Shown: piece by piece, positions 56,049-64,000 of the stretch
Layout of the letters: the number at the start of each line of letters is the position of its first letter
Numbering within the stretch: the stretch's first letter is position 1
Assembly: GCF_014189535.1 (NCBI RefSeq)
Contig: NZ_CP050308.1
Span: 310,001 to 374,000 of the forward strand
Reading direction: 5' to 3'
Source: Rhizobium lusitanum
GTDB taxonomy: Bacteria; Pseudomonadota; Alphaproteobacteria; Rhizobiales; Rhizobiaceae
Length of the DNA stretch: 64,000 nucleotides
Program-made: the position numbers and the translations under genes
Notes under the pieces: generated by a model
Seen by the model: only the letters and a program-made list of their open reading frames with translations
The model's database searches: none
What the model was told of the DNA's origin: nothing

Positions 56049-57860
56049 CTATTGCACCGAAGCGTCCCACCACGTTGGCAGTTGATAGCCGTAGAGCGGC
56101 AGCACATCGGGGTGGGCGATGCGGCTGCGCCGCGCCACCCATTGCTGGCCGATATGATAGAGCGGCAGGACGTAATAGCCGGAAATCAAGATGCGGTCGA
56201 AGGAGCGCACCGCGTCGCGGAAATCCTCGGCGGAATGGGCCGTCAGGAAATGATCCATCAGCGTGTCGACATCGGGATCAGCGACACCCGCGAAATTGAG
56301 GCTGCCTTCGGCCTTTGCGGCGGCGGAGCTCCAGCGTCCCACCTGCTCGATGCCTGGCGACAGCGATGAAGGGTAGGCTTTGAGGATCATGTCATAATCG
56401 TAGCTGATCGTCCGGAGCTGATATTGCGAATCATCGACGGTGCGTATCGTCACGGCGATGCCGAGCAGCGCCAGCGACCGGCGATAGGCGATCGCGATGC
56501 GCTCCTGATCGGGATTCTGCGTCATGATCTCGAAACTGAGCTGACGCCCGGCGCTATCGACCATTTTCTCGCCCCGGATCGTGTACCCGCCCTGTTTGAG
56601 CAGATCGACCGCCTTGCGCAGGATGGCCCGGTCACGGCCGGACCCATCGCTGACGGGCAGCCTGTAGGTGCCGTCGAGCACGTCGGGATCGATGCGATCC
56701 TTGATCGGGCCGAGCATGGCCAGCTCGCGTGCGTCCGCGGGCGTGCCAAGCGATGACAGATCAGAATTCTGCCAATAGCTTTGCGTGCGCGTATAGGCAT
56801 TTGAGGAGAGGCTACGGTTGACCCATTCGAAATCGAAGGCAAGCGTCAGGCCTTGCCGCACCTTCTTGTCGGAGAAGATCGGCCGGCGCGTATTGAAGAC
56901 GAAACCGAACATGCCGCTCGGCAGCTTCGGCTTGAAAACGTCCTTGATGACGGCGCCGGAGGTGGCCGCCGGAAAGTCATAGGCCTGTTGCCAGTGGCCC
57001 GGGCTTCCGTCGGGATAGACGTCGATATCGCCCTTCTTGAAAGCTTCGAATAGCGTGGTCTCCTGCAGGAAATAGGTGACCGATATCTCGTCGTAATTGT
57101 CGACGCCGACCTTTGCGGGAATATCCTTGCCCCAATAATCGGGATTGCGCTGGTAGATGATGCGCTGCCCCGGATCGATGCTCTTGACCTTATAGGGGCC
57201 GGAGCCGACGGGAATGGCAAGCGTGGTCCGGTCGAAGCTTTCCGGATCGATGACATGTTTCGGCAGGATCGGTAGTGACGAGGCGATGATCAGCGGCGTT
57301 TCGCGATTCGCCTTATCGTTGAAGTGGATCCGCACACCATGCTCGCCGACCTTCTCCATCTTGTCGACCGTCTGCAGCGGGGAAGAGAAGACCACGCGGC
57401 CCTTGTCGCGCAGAAGCTCAAAGGTGAAAATCACATCTTCCGGCGTCACCGGCTGCCCGTCCGACCATTTGGCGTTCGGATTGAGGTTGAACTGGATGAA
57501 GCTGCGGCTCTCATCCCATTCGACCGTCTGTGCCAGCAGCCCATAAAGGGTGAAGGGCTCGTCGCGCGAACGCTGCATCAGCGATTCGTAGATGAGATTG
57601 CCGTAATCCGGATCCCACATGCCGCGCGCCGTCGTGCGCATGCTTTTCAGAATGAAGGGATTGAGATTGTCGAAAGTGCCGACGACGCCATAGCTGATAC
57701 GACCGCCCTTCTTGACGTCCGGTTTGACGTAGGGGAAATGCGTATAGTCCGCTGGCAGGGCAGGATCTCCATGCATTGCGATGCCGTAGAGCGGCTGGGC
57801 GGCCGCCACGTTGCAGAATGCTGCGAAGAACAGGAGAGTAGCGATCCGGAGCGCTTGCAT
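56049..57860 (-). CDS. Extracellular solute-binding protein, family 5 (YejA-like oligopeptide receptor)
   Basis: 603 residues with signal peptide cut near VAAAQPL. The mature N-terminus LYGIAMHGDPALP and the motif KKGGRISYGVVGTFDNLNPF match the YejA-like group, followed by LNPNAKWSDGQPVTPEDVIF of family 5. Periplasmic receptor for peptides or similar solutes. No permease or ATPase lies beside it, so it is an orphan that probably serves a transporter elsewhere. The ATG at 57860 is preferred to the frame's first start at 57905. Confidence 0.9.
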   Translation of the reverse strand: MQALRIATLLFFAAFCNVAAAQPLYGIAMHGDPALPADYTHFPYVKPDVKKGGRISYGVVGTFDNLNPFILKSMRTTARGMWDPDYGNLIYESLMQRSRDEPFTLYGLLAQTVEWDESRSFIQFNLNPNAKWSDGQPVTPEDVIFTFELLRDKGRVVFSSPLQTVDKMEKVGEHGVRIHFNDKANRETPLIIASSLPILPKHVIDPESFDRTTLAIPVGSGPYKVKSIDPGQRIIYQRNPDYWGKDIPAKVGVDNYDEISVTYFLQETTLFEAFKKGDIDVYPDGSPGHWQQAYDFPAATSGAVIKDVFKPKLPSGMFGFVFNTRRPIFSDKKVRQGLTLAFDFEWVNRSLSSNAYTRTQSYWQNSDLSSLGTPADARELAMLGPIKDRIDPDVLDGTYRLPVSDGSGRDRAILRKAVDLLKQGGYTIRGEKMVDSAGRQLSFEIMTQNPDQERIAIAYRRSLALLGIAVTIRTVDDSQYQLRTISYDYDMILKAYPSSLSPGIEQVGRWSSAAAKAEGSLNFAGVADPDVDTLMDHFLTAHSAEDFRDAVRSFDRILISGYYVLPLYHIGQQWVARRSRIAHPDVLPLYGYQLPTWWDASVQ

Positions 57861-58005
57861 GGCATCCTTTCCGGTAAGGGGTATGATTCTGCCGGACCTT
57901 ATCATGACAGTGCCGAATTCAACACGCGTCCGGGGAATTCTTGGGTCTCAGCAGAAAAGACCAAAGAAAAGCTGGATATCCTCGCCTGTGCGATGTAACA
58001 GGAGT

Positions 58006-58020
58006 CCCGGGTTTCCCGGG
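58006..58020. repeat. Short perfect hairpin upstream of ialB
   Basis: CCCGGG-TTT-CCCGGG, about 105 bases before the ialB start within a 265-base intergenic region. No T-run, role unclear. Confidence 0.35.
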
Positions 58021-58125
58021 TCATGCATTTGCCTCAATCTTTCGACAGGTGGACGGTAGTTTGACCCGGTTGGCATGGGGCGACAGGCTGTCGTCCCGCA
58101 TCGGATTTCAGGAGGCGGTTTCGCT

Positions 58126-58782
58126 ATGACGTTCAAGACTGACAACAAAATGCGGGCAGGTCTGTCTGCTCTGGCTCTCATGATCGGTGCAGCGCTTCCG
58201 GCGGCTGCCTTCGCTCAAGACGCCTCCGGCGCGGCACCTGCTGACGGTGGCGGCGACGCCAGCCAGCCGCGCCTCGGCTGGTACAAGACCTGCACCAAGC
58301 AGGATGATGCCGATATCTGCATCGTTCAGAACCTGATGATGGCCAACAATGGTCAGCTCGTGACGGCAGTCGGCCTCATCTCGGTCGACGGCAAGGTCAA
58401 CCGCAAGATCCTGCAGATTTCCGTTCCGACCGCACGCCTGATCCCTCCGGGCATCACGATGCAGATCGACGGCGGCAAGGGCCAGAAGCTCGACTACGCT
58501 GTCTGCCTGCCGGACAAGTGCACGGCCGAAGTTCCGGTGACCGACGCGATGATTGCAGCTTTGAAGAAGGGCACGGACGTGACCTTCACCTCGATCAACT
58601 TCCGTCGTGCTCCGAACCCGATCAAGATCTCGCTGACCGGTTTCGGCGCTGCCTTTGACGGCGCTGCCATCTCCGACTCGAAGCTGGCCGAAAGCCAGAA
58701 GAGCCTGCAGGACAGTATGCAGAAGAAGGCTGAGGAAGCTCGCAAGAAGCTCGAAGACGCTCAGAAGGCCGCCAAGCAGTAA
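58126..58782 (+). CDS. Invasion-associated locus B (IalB) family protein
   Basis: 218 residues from ATG 58126 with AGGAGG upstream. Signal peptide cut near AFA-QDA. The IalB domain is recognisable in GWYKTCTKQDDADICIVQN and IPPGITMQIDGG, with paired cysteines at CTKQ..ICI and CLPDKC. The C-terminal tail is a charged helix rich in Lys, Glu and Ala. Periplasmic or envelope protein; in Bartonella it is linked to erythrocyte invasion, and in rhizobia the role is unknown. A terminator follows. Confidence 0.9.
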   Translation: MTFKTDNKMRAGLSALALMIGAALPAAAFAQDASGAAPADGGGDASQPRLGWYKTCTKQDDADICIVQNLMMANNGQLVTAVGLISVDGKVNRKILQISVPTARLIPPGITMQIDGGKGQKLDYAVCLPDKCTAEVPVTDAMIAALKKGTDVTFTSINFRRAPNPIKISLTGFGAAFDGAAISDSKLAESQKSLQDSMQKKAEEARKKLEDAQKAAKQ

Positions 58783-58807
58783 GCTGCGACACCTGTGAGA
58801 TCTAATG

Positions 58808-58836
58808 AAAAGCCCGGCTCGAGCTGGGCTTTTTTC
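58808..58836 (+). terminator. Rho-independent terminator after ialB
   Basis: AAAAGCCC.GGCTCGAGCT.GGGCTTTTTT: arms AAGCCC / GGGCTT extended by the palindrome GCTCGAGC, with T-run to 58835. Confidence 0.85.
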
Positions 58837-58878
58837 GTTGCGGCACTGATCTGACGAAGAGTGAACCGTTCAAACGAA

Positions 58879-58905
58879 AGGGAAGACGTTGGGAGCGTCT
58901 TCCCT
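58879..58905 (-). terminator. Terminator hairpin after hspQ
   Basis: Perfect 10-bp arms AGGGAAGACG (58879-58888) and CGTCTTCCCT (58896-58905) with a 7-base loop, 28 bases beyond the hspQ stop. On the minus strand TTCGTTT follows. Confidence 0.65.
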
Positions 58906-58932
58906 TCGGGAAATCAGTTATGAAATGGACAC

Positions 58933-59262
58933 TTAGTGCGCGAGGCTCATCTTGGGCTTGAGCTCGCCTGTGGGTGCCTTATCGAAGATCTGAGCGATCT
59001 GCGGGTTGCGGAGCGGAACGCCGCTCTCGTCGTTGATCAGATTCTGCTCGGATACGTATGCGACATACTCGGTCTCGTCGTTCTCGGCGAGAAGGTGATA
59101 GAAGGGTTGGTCCTTGCTGGGCCGCACTTCCATCGGAATGGAATTCCACCATTCCTCGGTATTGGCGAATTCCGGATCGACGTCGAAGATCACACCGCGG
59201 AAGGGGAACATCCGGTGTTGAACCACGTCGCCGATATTGAACTTTGCGTTGCGTTGTTTCAT
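58933..59262 (-). CDS. hspQ: Heat shock protein HspQ (YccV-like)
   Basis: 109 residues from ATG 59262. FNIGDVVQHRMFPFRGVIFDVDPEF and YHLLAENDETEYVAYVSEQNL are the conserved parts of the hemimethylated-DNA-binding/HspQ family. HspQ is a small cytoplasmic protein that modulates Lon protease and DnaA stability. Single-gene unit. Confidence 0.93.
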   Translation of the reverse strand: MKQRNAKFNIGDVVQHRMFPFRGVIFDVDPEFANTEEWWNSIPMEVRPSKDQPFYHLLAENDETEYVAYVSEQNLINDESGVPLRNPQIAQIFDKAPTGELKPKMSLAH

Positions 59263-59456
59263 GGCGCGACTTCCTTTCAAGCAATCATGTGGTGAGTTCA
59301 CCGCCGATATCAAGGATTTTGCCCCGATTCCTTCATCTAACCGTCACATTCTATCAACGCGGATCGCCTCTGATGGTTCGATCATGCGAAGCACGAAATG
59401 TGACGTCGAGCGAGGCAATCGTGACCTAGAAATGCCTGCCTCACGTTTGCCTGCAT

Positions 59457-59482
59457 AAAAAAAGCCCCGGCGAACCGGGGCT
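59457..59482 (-). terminator. Rho-independent terminator after glnA
   Basis: On the minus strand AGCCCCGG-TTCG-CCGGGGCT (59482-59463) is followed by a run of T (complement of A at 59457-59462). Ends the glnB-glnA transcript. Confidence 0.9.
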
Positions 59483-59495
59483 TTCGCTTCGGCGC

Positions 59496-60905
59496 TTATG
59501 CCGAATAGTACATGTCGTATTCGACCGGATGCGGGGTCATTTCGAAGCGCATGACTTCCTGCATCTTCAGCTCGATGAACGAGTCGATCTGGTCGTCGTC
59601 GAAGACGCCGCCGGCGGTCAGGAACTTGCGATCCTTATCCAGGCTCTCGAGCGCTTCGCGCAACGAGCCGCAAACCGTCGGGATCTTCTTCAGTTCCTTA
59701 GGCGGCAGATCGTACAGATCCTTGTCCATGGCCTTGCCCGGATGGATCTTGTTCTTGATGCCATCAAGACCGGCCATCAGCATGGCGGCAAAGCTGAGGT
59801 ACGGGTTTGCTGTCGGATCAGGGAAGCGGACTTCGACGCGCTTTGCCTTCGGGTTTGTGCCGAAGGGGATGCGGCAGGAAGCCGAGCGGTTGCGCGCCGA
59901 GTAGGCGAGCAGAACCGGAGCTTCGTAACCCGGGACGAGACGCTTGTAGGAGTTCGTCGACGGGTTGGTGAAGGCGTTGAGAGCCTTGGCGTGCTTGATG
60001 ATGCCGCCGATGTAGTAGAGGCAGCTCTCGGAGAGGCCTGCATATTCGTCGCCAGCGAAGGTCGGCTTGCCGGCCTTCCAGATCGACTGGTGAACGTGCA
60101 TACCCGAGCCGTTGTCGCCGAAGATCGGCTTCGGCATGAAGGTTGCCGTCTTGCCGTAGGCATTGGCGACCTGATGAACGACATACTTGTAGATCTGCAT
60201 CTTGTCGGCGTTGCGCAGCAGCGTGTCGAACTTGATGCCAAGTTCGTGCTGAGCGGCGGCCACTTCGTGATGATGCTTTTCGACGGTGACGCCCATTTCG
60301 CCAAGAACCGTCAGCATTTCCGAACGCATATCCTGAGCGCTATCGACCGGCGGAACCGGGAAATAGCCGCCCTTGACGCGCGGACGGTGGCCGAGGTTAC
60401 CGGTTTCATAGTCTGTGTCGTCGTTGGACGGCAGTTCGCTCGAGTCGAGCTTGAAGCCGGTATTGTACGGATCAGCCTTGTACTTGACGTCGTCGAAGAC
60501 GAAGAATTCGGCTTCCGGACCGAAGAAGGCGGTGTCGCCAATGCCGGATGCCTTGAGATAGGCTTCGGCCTTCTTGGCGGTGCCGCGCGGGTCGCGGTTG
60601 TAGGCTTCGCCCGAGACCGGGTCGAGAATGTCACAGAGGATGACCATGGTGGACTGCGCGAAGAACGGATCCATGTGAACCGTTTCGGTATCCGGCATCA
60701 GCACCATGTCGGATTCGTTGATGGCCTTCCAGCCCGCAATCGAGGAGCCGTCGAACATGACGCCATCAGCGAACATGTCTTCATCGACGCAGACGATGTC
60801 CATTGTGACATGCTGCAGCTTGCCCTTGGGGTCGGTAAAGCGCAGGTCAACGAACTTGACGTCGTTGTCCTTGATCTGCTTGAGAATTTCGCTTGCCGTC
60901 GTCAT
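59496..60905 (-). CDS. glnA: Glutamine synthetase type I (GSI)
   Basis: 469 residues, standard GSI length. Signatures: [46 protein letters not shown] and the adenylylation loop [15 protein letters not shown] with Tyr398, so activity should be controlled by GlnE. It joins ammonium to glutamate. Downstream of glnB with a 61-base spacer holding a small hairpin, the classic rhizobial glnBA operon. Confidence 0.98.
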   Translation of the reverse strand: MTTASEILKQIKDNDVKFVDLRFTDPKGKLQHVTMDIVCVDEDMFADGVMFDGSSIAGWKAINESDMVLMPDTETVHMDPFFAQSTMVILCDILDPVSGEAYNRDPRGTAKKAEAYLKASGIGDTAFFGPEAEFFVFDDVKYKADPYNTGFKLDSSELPSNDDTDYETGNLGHRPRVKGGYFPVPPVDSAQDMRSEMLTVLGEMGVTVEKHHHEVAAAQHELGIKFDTLLRNADKMQIYKYVVHQVANAYGKTATFMPKPIFGDNGSGMHVHQSIWKAGKPTFAGDEYAGLSESCLYYIGGIIKHAKALNAFTNPSTNSYKRLVPGYEAPVLLAYSARNRSASCRIPFGTNPKAKRVEVRFPDPTANPYLSFAAMLMAGLDGIKNKIHPGKAMDKDLYDLPPKELKKIPTVCGSLREALESLDKDRKFLTAGGVFDDDQIDSFIELKMQEVMRFEMTPHPVEYDMYYSA

Positions 60906-60966
60906 TAAATTTCTCTTCCCTTGACTTAGTGACGATTTTTAGCCGCGGCCGGAAAGGCCGGGCGGG

Positions 60967-61383
<417 letters not shown>

Positions 61384-61642
61384 TTCAGAGTGGTCTGCTG
61401 CGAAAAATCCCGGCGAATTCACGCCGAGACCCCGGATTGATGAGGATTTTTCGGGAAAATGAAAGCGATTTCGCACGAAAATGAGCGAGATAAGCAAAAT
61501 TTTGCGAAAAAGTGCCTCAACTCTCACAATCATGCCTTGGCAGGGATCTCATGGCCTGTAGGTATATTTTATGCAAATGCATAATTATTAGTCAAATCAT
61601 GCCGCGTAATGACGGTTGTTTTTCAGGCAGCTTTCGGATTCA
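61384..61642. other. Non-coding region between glnB and the NAD(P)HX repair gene
   Basis: About 260 A+T-rich bases that should hold NtrC enhancer sites and a promoter for the divergent gene. The palindrome GCAAAATTTTGC lies at 61495-61506. No site fits the NtrC consensus closely enough for me to call. Confidence 0.35.
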
Positions 61643-63130
61643 ATGTTGTCCATCATGATGTTACCGCTCGCCGACCTGCTTCTTTCGCCCGATGATATGG
61701 CTGCCGTCGATCGCGCAGCGGCCGCGTCGGGTATCGATTCCTATGGCCTCATGGAAAAGGCAGGGCAGGCGGTGGCCGCGAGCGCCCTTCGGCATTTCCC
61801 CGGAGCCTTGAGATATGTCGTGCTCTGTGGTCCCGGCAACAATGGCGGCGACGGCTATGTGGCGGCACGTGCGCTCCGGCAAAGCGGCGCGGAGGTTCTG
61901 CTCTTTCATCTAGGCGATCTGAAAACGCTCAAAGGCGATGCCGCTCGTGCCTTTGCCGATTGCTTTGTCGCAGGAGAGGCGTTGGAGCGCTATCTGCCGC
62001 GCGCCGGCGATATGATTATCGACGCCATCTTCGGCGCTGGCCTCTCCCGTCCTGTTCCCGATCAGCTTGCTGCGATTATCGCGCGGGTTACCGAAGCCGG
62101 CACTCCAGTCATTGCCGTTGACTTGCCCTCCGGCCTTGATGGTCGCAGCGGTCAGGTGCTTGGTGCTGCTTTCCGCGCCGAACGCACGATCACCTTCATG
62201 ACCCGCAAGCCTGGCCATCTGCTGATGCCGGGCAGGGATCTTTGCGGGGCCTTGGAGGTTTTCGACATCGGCATTCCCGCGCGCATTGTCCGTACCCATG
62301 CCAATCGCATGCTCGCGGAGAATACACCGGCGCAATGGCTGGCGAACCTGCCGACGGCGGCCTCGGATACCCATAAATACAAGCGCGGCCATCTCGTCGT
62401 CTTTTCCGGCGGTGCGACTGCCACGGGTGCGGCGCGCATGTCGGCCATGGCCGGGCTAAAGGCGGGGGCGGGGCTCGTCACCATTGCCTCGCCGGAGCAA
62501 GCGCTGTCGGTCAATGCCGGGATGCTGACGGCGATCATGCTGCATGCGATCGAGGACGAGGCGGCATTGCGCGAGTGGCTCTCCGACAAACGCCTTTCAA
62601 CCTTCGTCCTTGGTCCCGGCTTTGGCGCCGGTGAGCTGGCCCGACAATTTGCTTTGGCGCTAAGCGACCGCCATCTGGTGTTGGACGCCGACGGCATCAC
62701 CTCGTTTCGCGACGCCCCGCAACGCCTGTTCGACGCCTTCGCGGATGGCCCGACGCGTTTGGTGCTGACGCCGCACGAGGGTGAATTCGCCCGCCTCTTT
62801 CCCGATATCGCCGCCGACGGCGCGCTGAGCAAGGTGGAGAAGGCGAGGGCAGCGGCGGCACGGGCTCATGCCGCTATTATCTACAAGGGTGCGGATAGCG
62901 TCATCGCGGCACCCGATGGCCGGGCGTTGATCAACGCCAATGCCCCACCATGGCTTGCCACCGCCGGCTCCGGCGACGTGCTCGCTGGCATCATCGGCGG
63001 ACTTATGGCGCAAGGCGTGCCTGCTTTCGAGGCGGCAGCTGCTGGTGTCTGGCTGCATGGCGTCGCTGGACAACGTGCAGGAAAGGGACTGACGGCGGAA
63101 GATCTTGTCGCCCACGTCACGCCCTTTTGA
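61643..63130 (+). CDS. nnr: Bifunctional NAD(P)H-hydrate epimerase / dehydratase
   Basis: 495 residues from ATG 61643. The N-terminal YjeF epimerase domain has LMEKAGQAVA, VVLCGPGNNGGDGYVAAR and DAIFGAGLSRP. The C-terminal carbohydrate-kinase-like dehydratase has KRGHLVVFSGG, LVLTPHEGEFARLFPD and NAPPWLATAGSGDVLAGIIGG. It repairs damaged hydrated NAD(P)H. A TTG at 61616 would give a slightly longer form. Divergent from glnB, a conserved rhizobial neighbourhood. Confidence 0.94.
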   Translation: MLSIMMLPLADLLLSPDDMAAVDRAAAASGIDSYGLMEKAGQAVAASALRHFPGALRYVVLCGPGNNGGDGYVAARALRQSGAEVLLFHLGDLKTLKGDAARAFADCFVAGEALERYLPRAGDMIIDAIFGAGLSRPVPDQLAAIIARVTEAGTPVIAVDLPSGLDGRSGQVLGAAFRAERTITFMTRKPGHLLMPGRDLCGALEVFDIGIPARIVRTHANRMLAENTPAQWLANLPTAASDTHKYKRGHLVVFSGGATATGAARMSAMAGLKAGAGLVTIASPEQALSVNAGMLTAIMLHAIEDEAALREWLSDKRLSTFVLGPGFGAGELARQFALALSDRHLVLDADGITSFRDAPQRLFDAFADGPTRLVLTPHEGEFARLFPDIAADGALSKVEKARAAAARAHAAIIYKGADSVIAAPDGRALINANAPPWLATAGSGDVLAGIIGGLMAQGVPAFEAAAAGVWLHGVAGQRAGKGLTAEDLVAHVTPF

Positions 63131-63136
63131 GGGACG

Positions 63137-63943
63137 CTATTTCGCCACTTCTTCCTGCAACGCAATCGCGCCATGCGGCGCGTTGACCTTGCCCTCATGG
63201 ATCATGAAGGCGAAGACGTCGCGCGGTTCGACTTTTATTTTGCGGTCCCCGTCGATCAACGGCAGATCATCAGGGATATTGCCCTCGGCCCAGGTTTCCA
63301 GCCGCTTTGCCCAAGCCTTCAAATCCTTCGGCGGATAGCAGGTCTTGATGTCGTCGGAGCCCTTCTGCAGGCGGGCATAGACGAATTCGGCGGTCACGTC
63401 GGCGATCATCGGATACTCGAAATGCTCGGCGCAAACCGGCGCGACATTGTATTTTGCGAGCAGGGCGACGAATTCCGGCACCTTGAATGAGTCATGCCGG
63501 ACCTCGACGACATGCTTCAGCGCGAGGCCATCCTGCTTGCCCGGTAGTAGCTTCAGAAACGCTTCGAAATCATCCGGATCGAACTTCTTGGTCGGCGCAA
63601 ACTGCCAGAGCAGCGGCCCGAGATGGTCGCCCAACTCGCTGATGCCGGATGTGAGAAAGCGCTGCATCGACTCACCGGCCTCGGCAAGCACGCGCCGATT
63701 GGTGACGAAACGCGTCGCCTTGAGCGAGAAGATGAAACCATCCGGCACGTCAGCGGCCCACTTGGCAAAAACCTCCGGTTTCTGCGTGCTGTAATAGGTA
63801 CCGTTGACTTCGATCACCTTTAGCTGGCGACTGGCGAAATTGAGTTCGTCCTTCTGCTTCAGCGTGTCGGGATAGAATGTCCCGCGCCAGGGCTCAAACG
63901 TCCAGCCGCCAATGCCGGTTCGGATCGTTCCGGTTTTGCTCAT
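63137..63943 (-). CDS. DUF72-family protein (YecE-like)
   Basis: 268 residues. RTGIGGWTFEPWRGTFYP at the N-terminus and VIEVNGTYYSTQKPEVFAKW are typical DUF72 elements; ending in DVFAFMIHEGKVNAPHGA. TIM-barrel fold of uncertain function. The start at 63943 has GGAGG five bases upstream; ATG 63955 is in frame but overlaps that site. Convergent with nnr, seven bases apart. The last 57 bases of the window after it show no gene. Confidence 0.9.
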   Translation of the reverse strand: MSKTGTIRTGIGGWTFEPWRGTFYPDTLKQKDELNFASRQLKVIEVNGTYYSTQKPEVFAKWAADVPDGFIFSLKATRFVTNRRVLAEAGESMQRFLTSGISELGDHLGPLLWQFAPTKKFDPDDFEAFLKLLPGKQDGLALKHVVEVRHDSFKVPEFVALLAKYNVAPVCAEHFEYPMIADVTAEFVYARLQKGSDDIKTCYPPKDLKAWAKRLETWAEGNIPDDLPLIDGDRKIKVEPRDVFAFMIHEGKVNAPHGAIALQEEVAK

Positions 63944-64000
63944 TCTCTCCTCCATTGATTGAGCGAGGCTACTTCACTCCGCCGCTACAACTTTTTTAAT

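Noticed and set aside
59529..60908. Plus-strand open frame of 459 codons opposite glnA
   Set aside because: Shadow of glutamine synthetase, whose motifs and length are exact.

Overview
The window looks like core chromosome of an alphaproteobacterium of the Rhizobiaceae (Rhizobium/Agrobacterium group). The reasons are the gene order dusB(nifR3)-ntrB-ntrC-ntrY-ntrX-dat-hfq-hflX-mazG, a fused ispDF, an 80-residue Hfq, a phosphatidylcholine synthase, glnB-glnA, recG-sdhE-mfd, and palindromic intergenic elements of the kind common in rhizobia. I cannot name a species from sequence alone.

Layout. 1-5247: the 3' part of lipA, a VOC protein, three tandem P-loop kinase-like paralogues, a COQ10-type START protein, and pncC/cinA overlapping ispDF. 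5468-15706: nitrogen regulation (dusB-ntrBC, ntrYX), then a D-amino-acid aminotransferase, hfq and hflX; mazG and a deaminase lie on the other strand. 17464-22481: sulfite reduction and siroheme block cysG-DUF2849-cysI-DUF934-fpr. 22537-25859: a GntR regulator with candidate operators, two small stress or unknown genes, tRNA-Lys(UUU), a DUF982 gene and ccdA. 25925-29998: an AEC transporter, an UbiH-type hydroxylase, phosphatidylcholine synthase and a quinone oxidoreductase. 30039-40263: two ABC import operons, one BMP/nucleoside-type and one YtfQ-YtfR-YtfT-YjfF galactofuranose-type, followed by a FadR-type GntR regulator. 40468-44652: glmU-glmS and a DUF502 protein. 44714-53659: a lipoprotein, a phytase-like esterase, recG, sdhE and mfd. 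53660-55245: an A+T-richer accessory patch of unrecognised genes at the 3' end of mfd. 55267-64000: a DsbA/FrnE protein, a family 5 solute-binding protein, IalB, HspQ, glnA-glnB, bifunctional NAD(P)HX repair nnr, and a DUF72 protein.

How it fits together. PII (glnB), glutamine synthetase (glnA), NtrB/NtrC and NtrY/NtrX lie in one window and form most of the nitrogen-sensing cascade; glnB has a recognisable sigma-54 promoter. The cys block makes siroheme and uses it in a hemoprotein sulfite/nitrite reductase. The two ABC systems bring in nucleoside- and sugar-type substrates. GlmU/GlmS supply UDP-GlcNAc for the envelope, and Pcs makes phosphatidylcholine.

Most unusual points. (a) The accessory patch after mfd ends in a second, divergent and internally deleted copy of the mfd 3' end, which marks an insertion or replacement event. 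(b) The yjfF permease and an accessory gene at 54783 each appear broken by loss of one base in a homopolymer; this may be real decay or sequence error. (c) Three P-loop kinase-like genes stand in tandem between lipA and the COQ10 gene. No CRISPR array, insertion sequence, rRNA or prophage was seen, and I did not find a convincing wholly new system.
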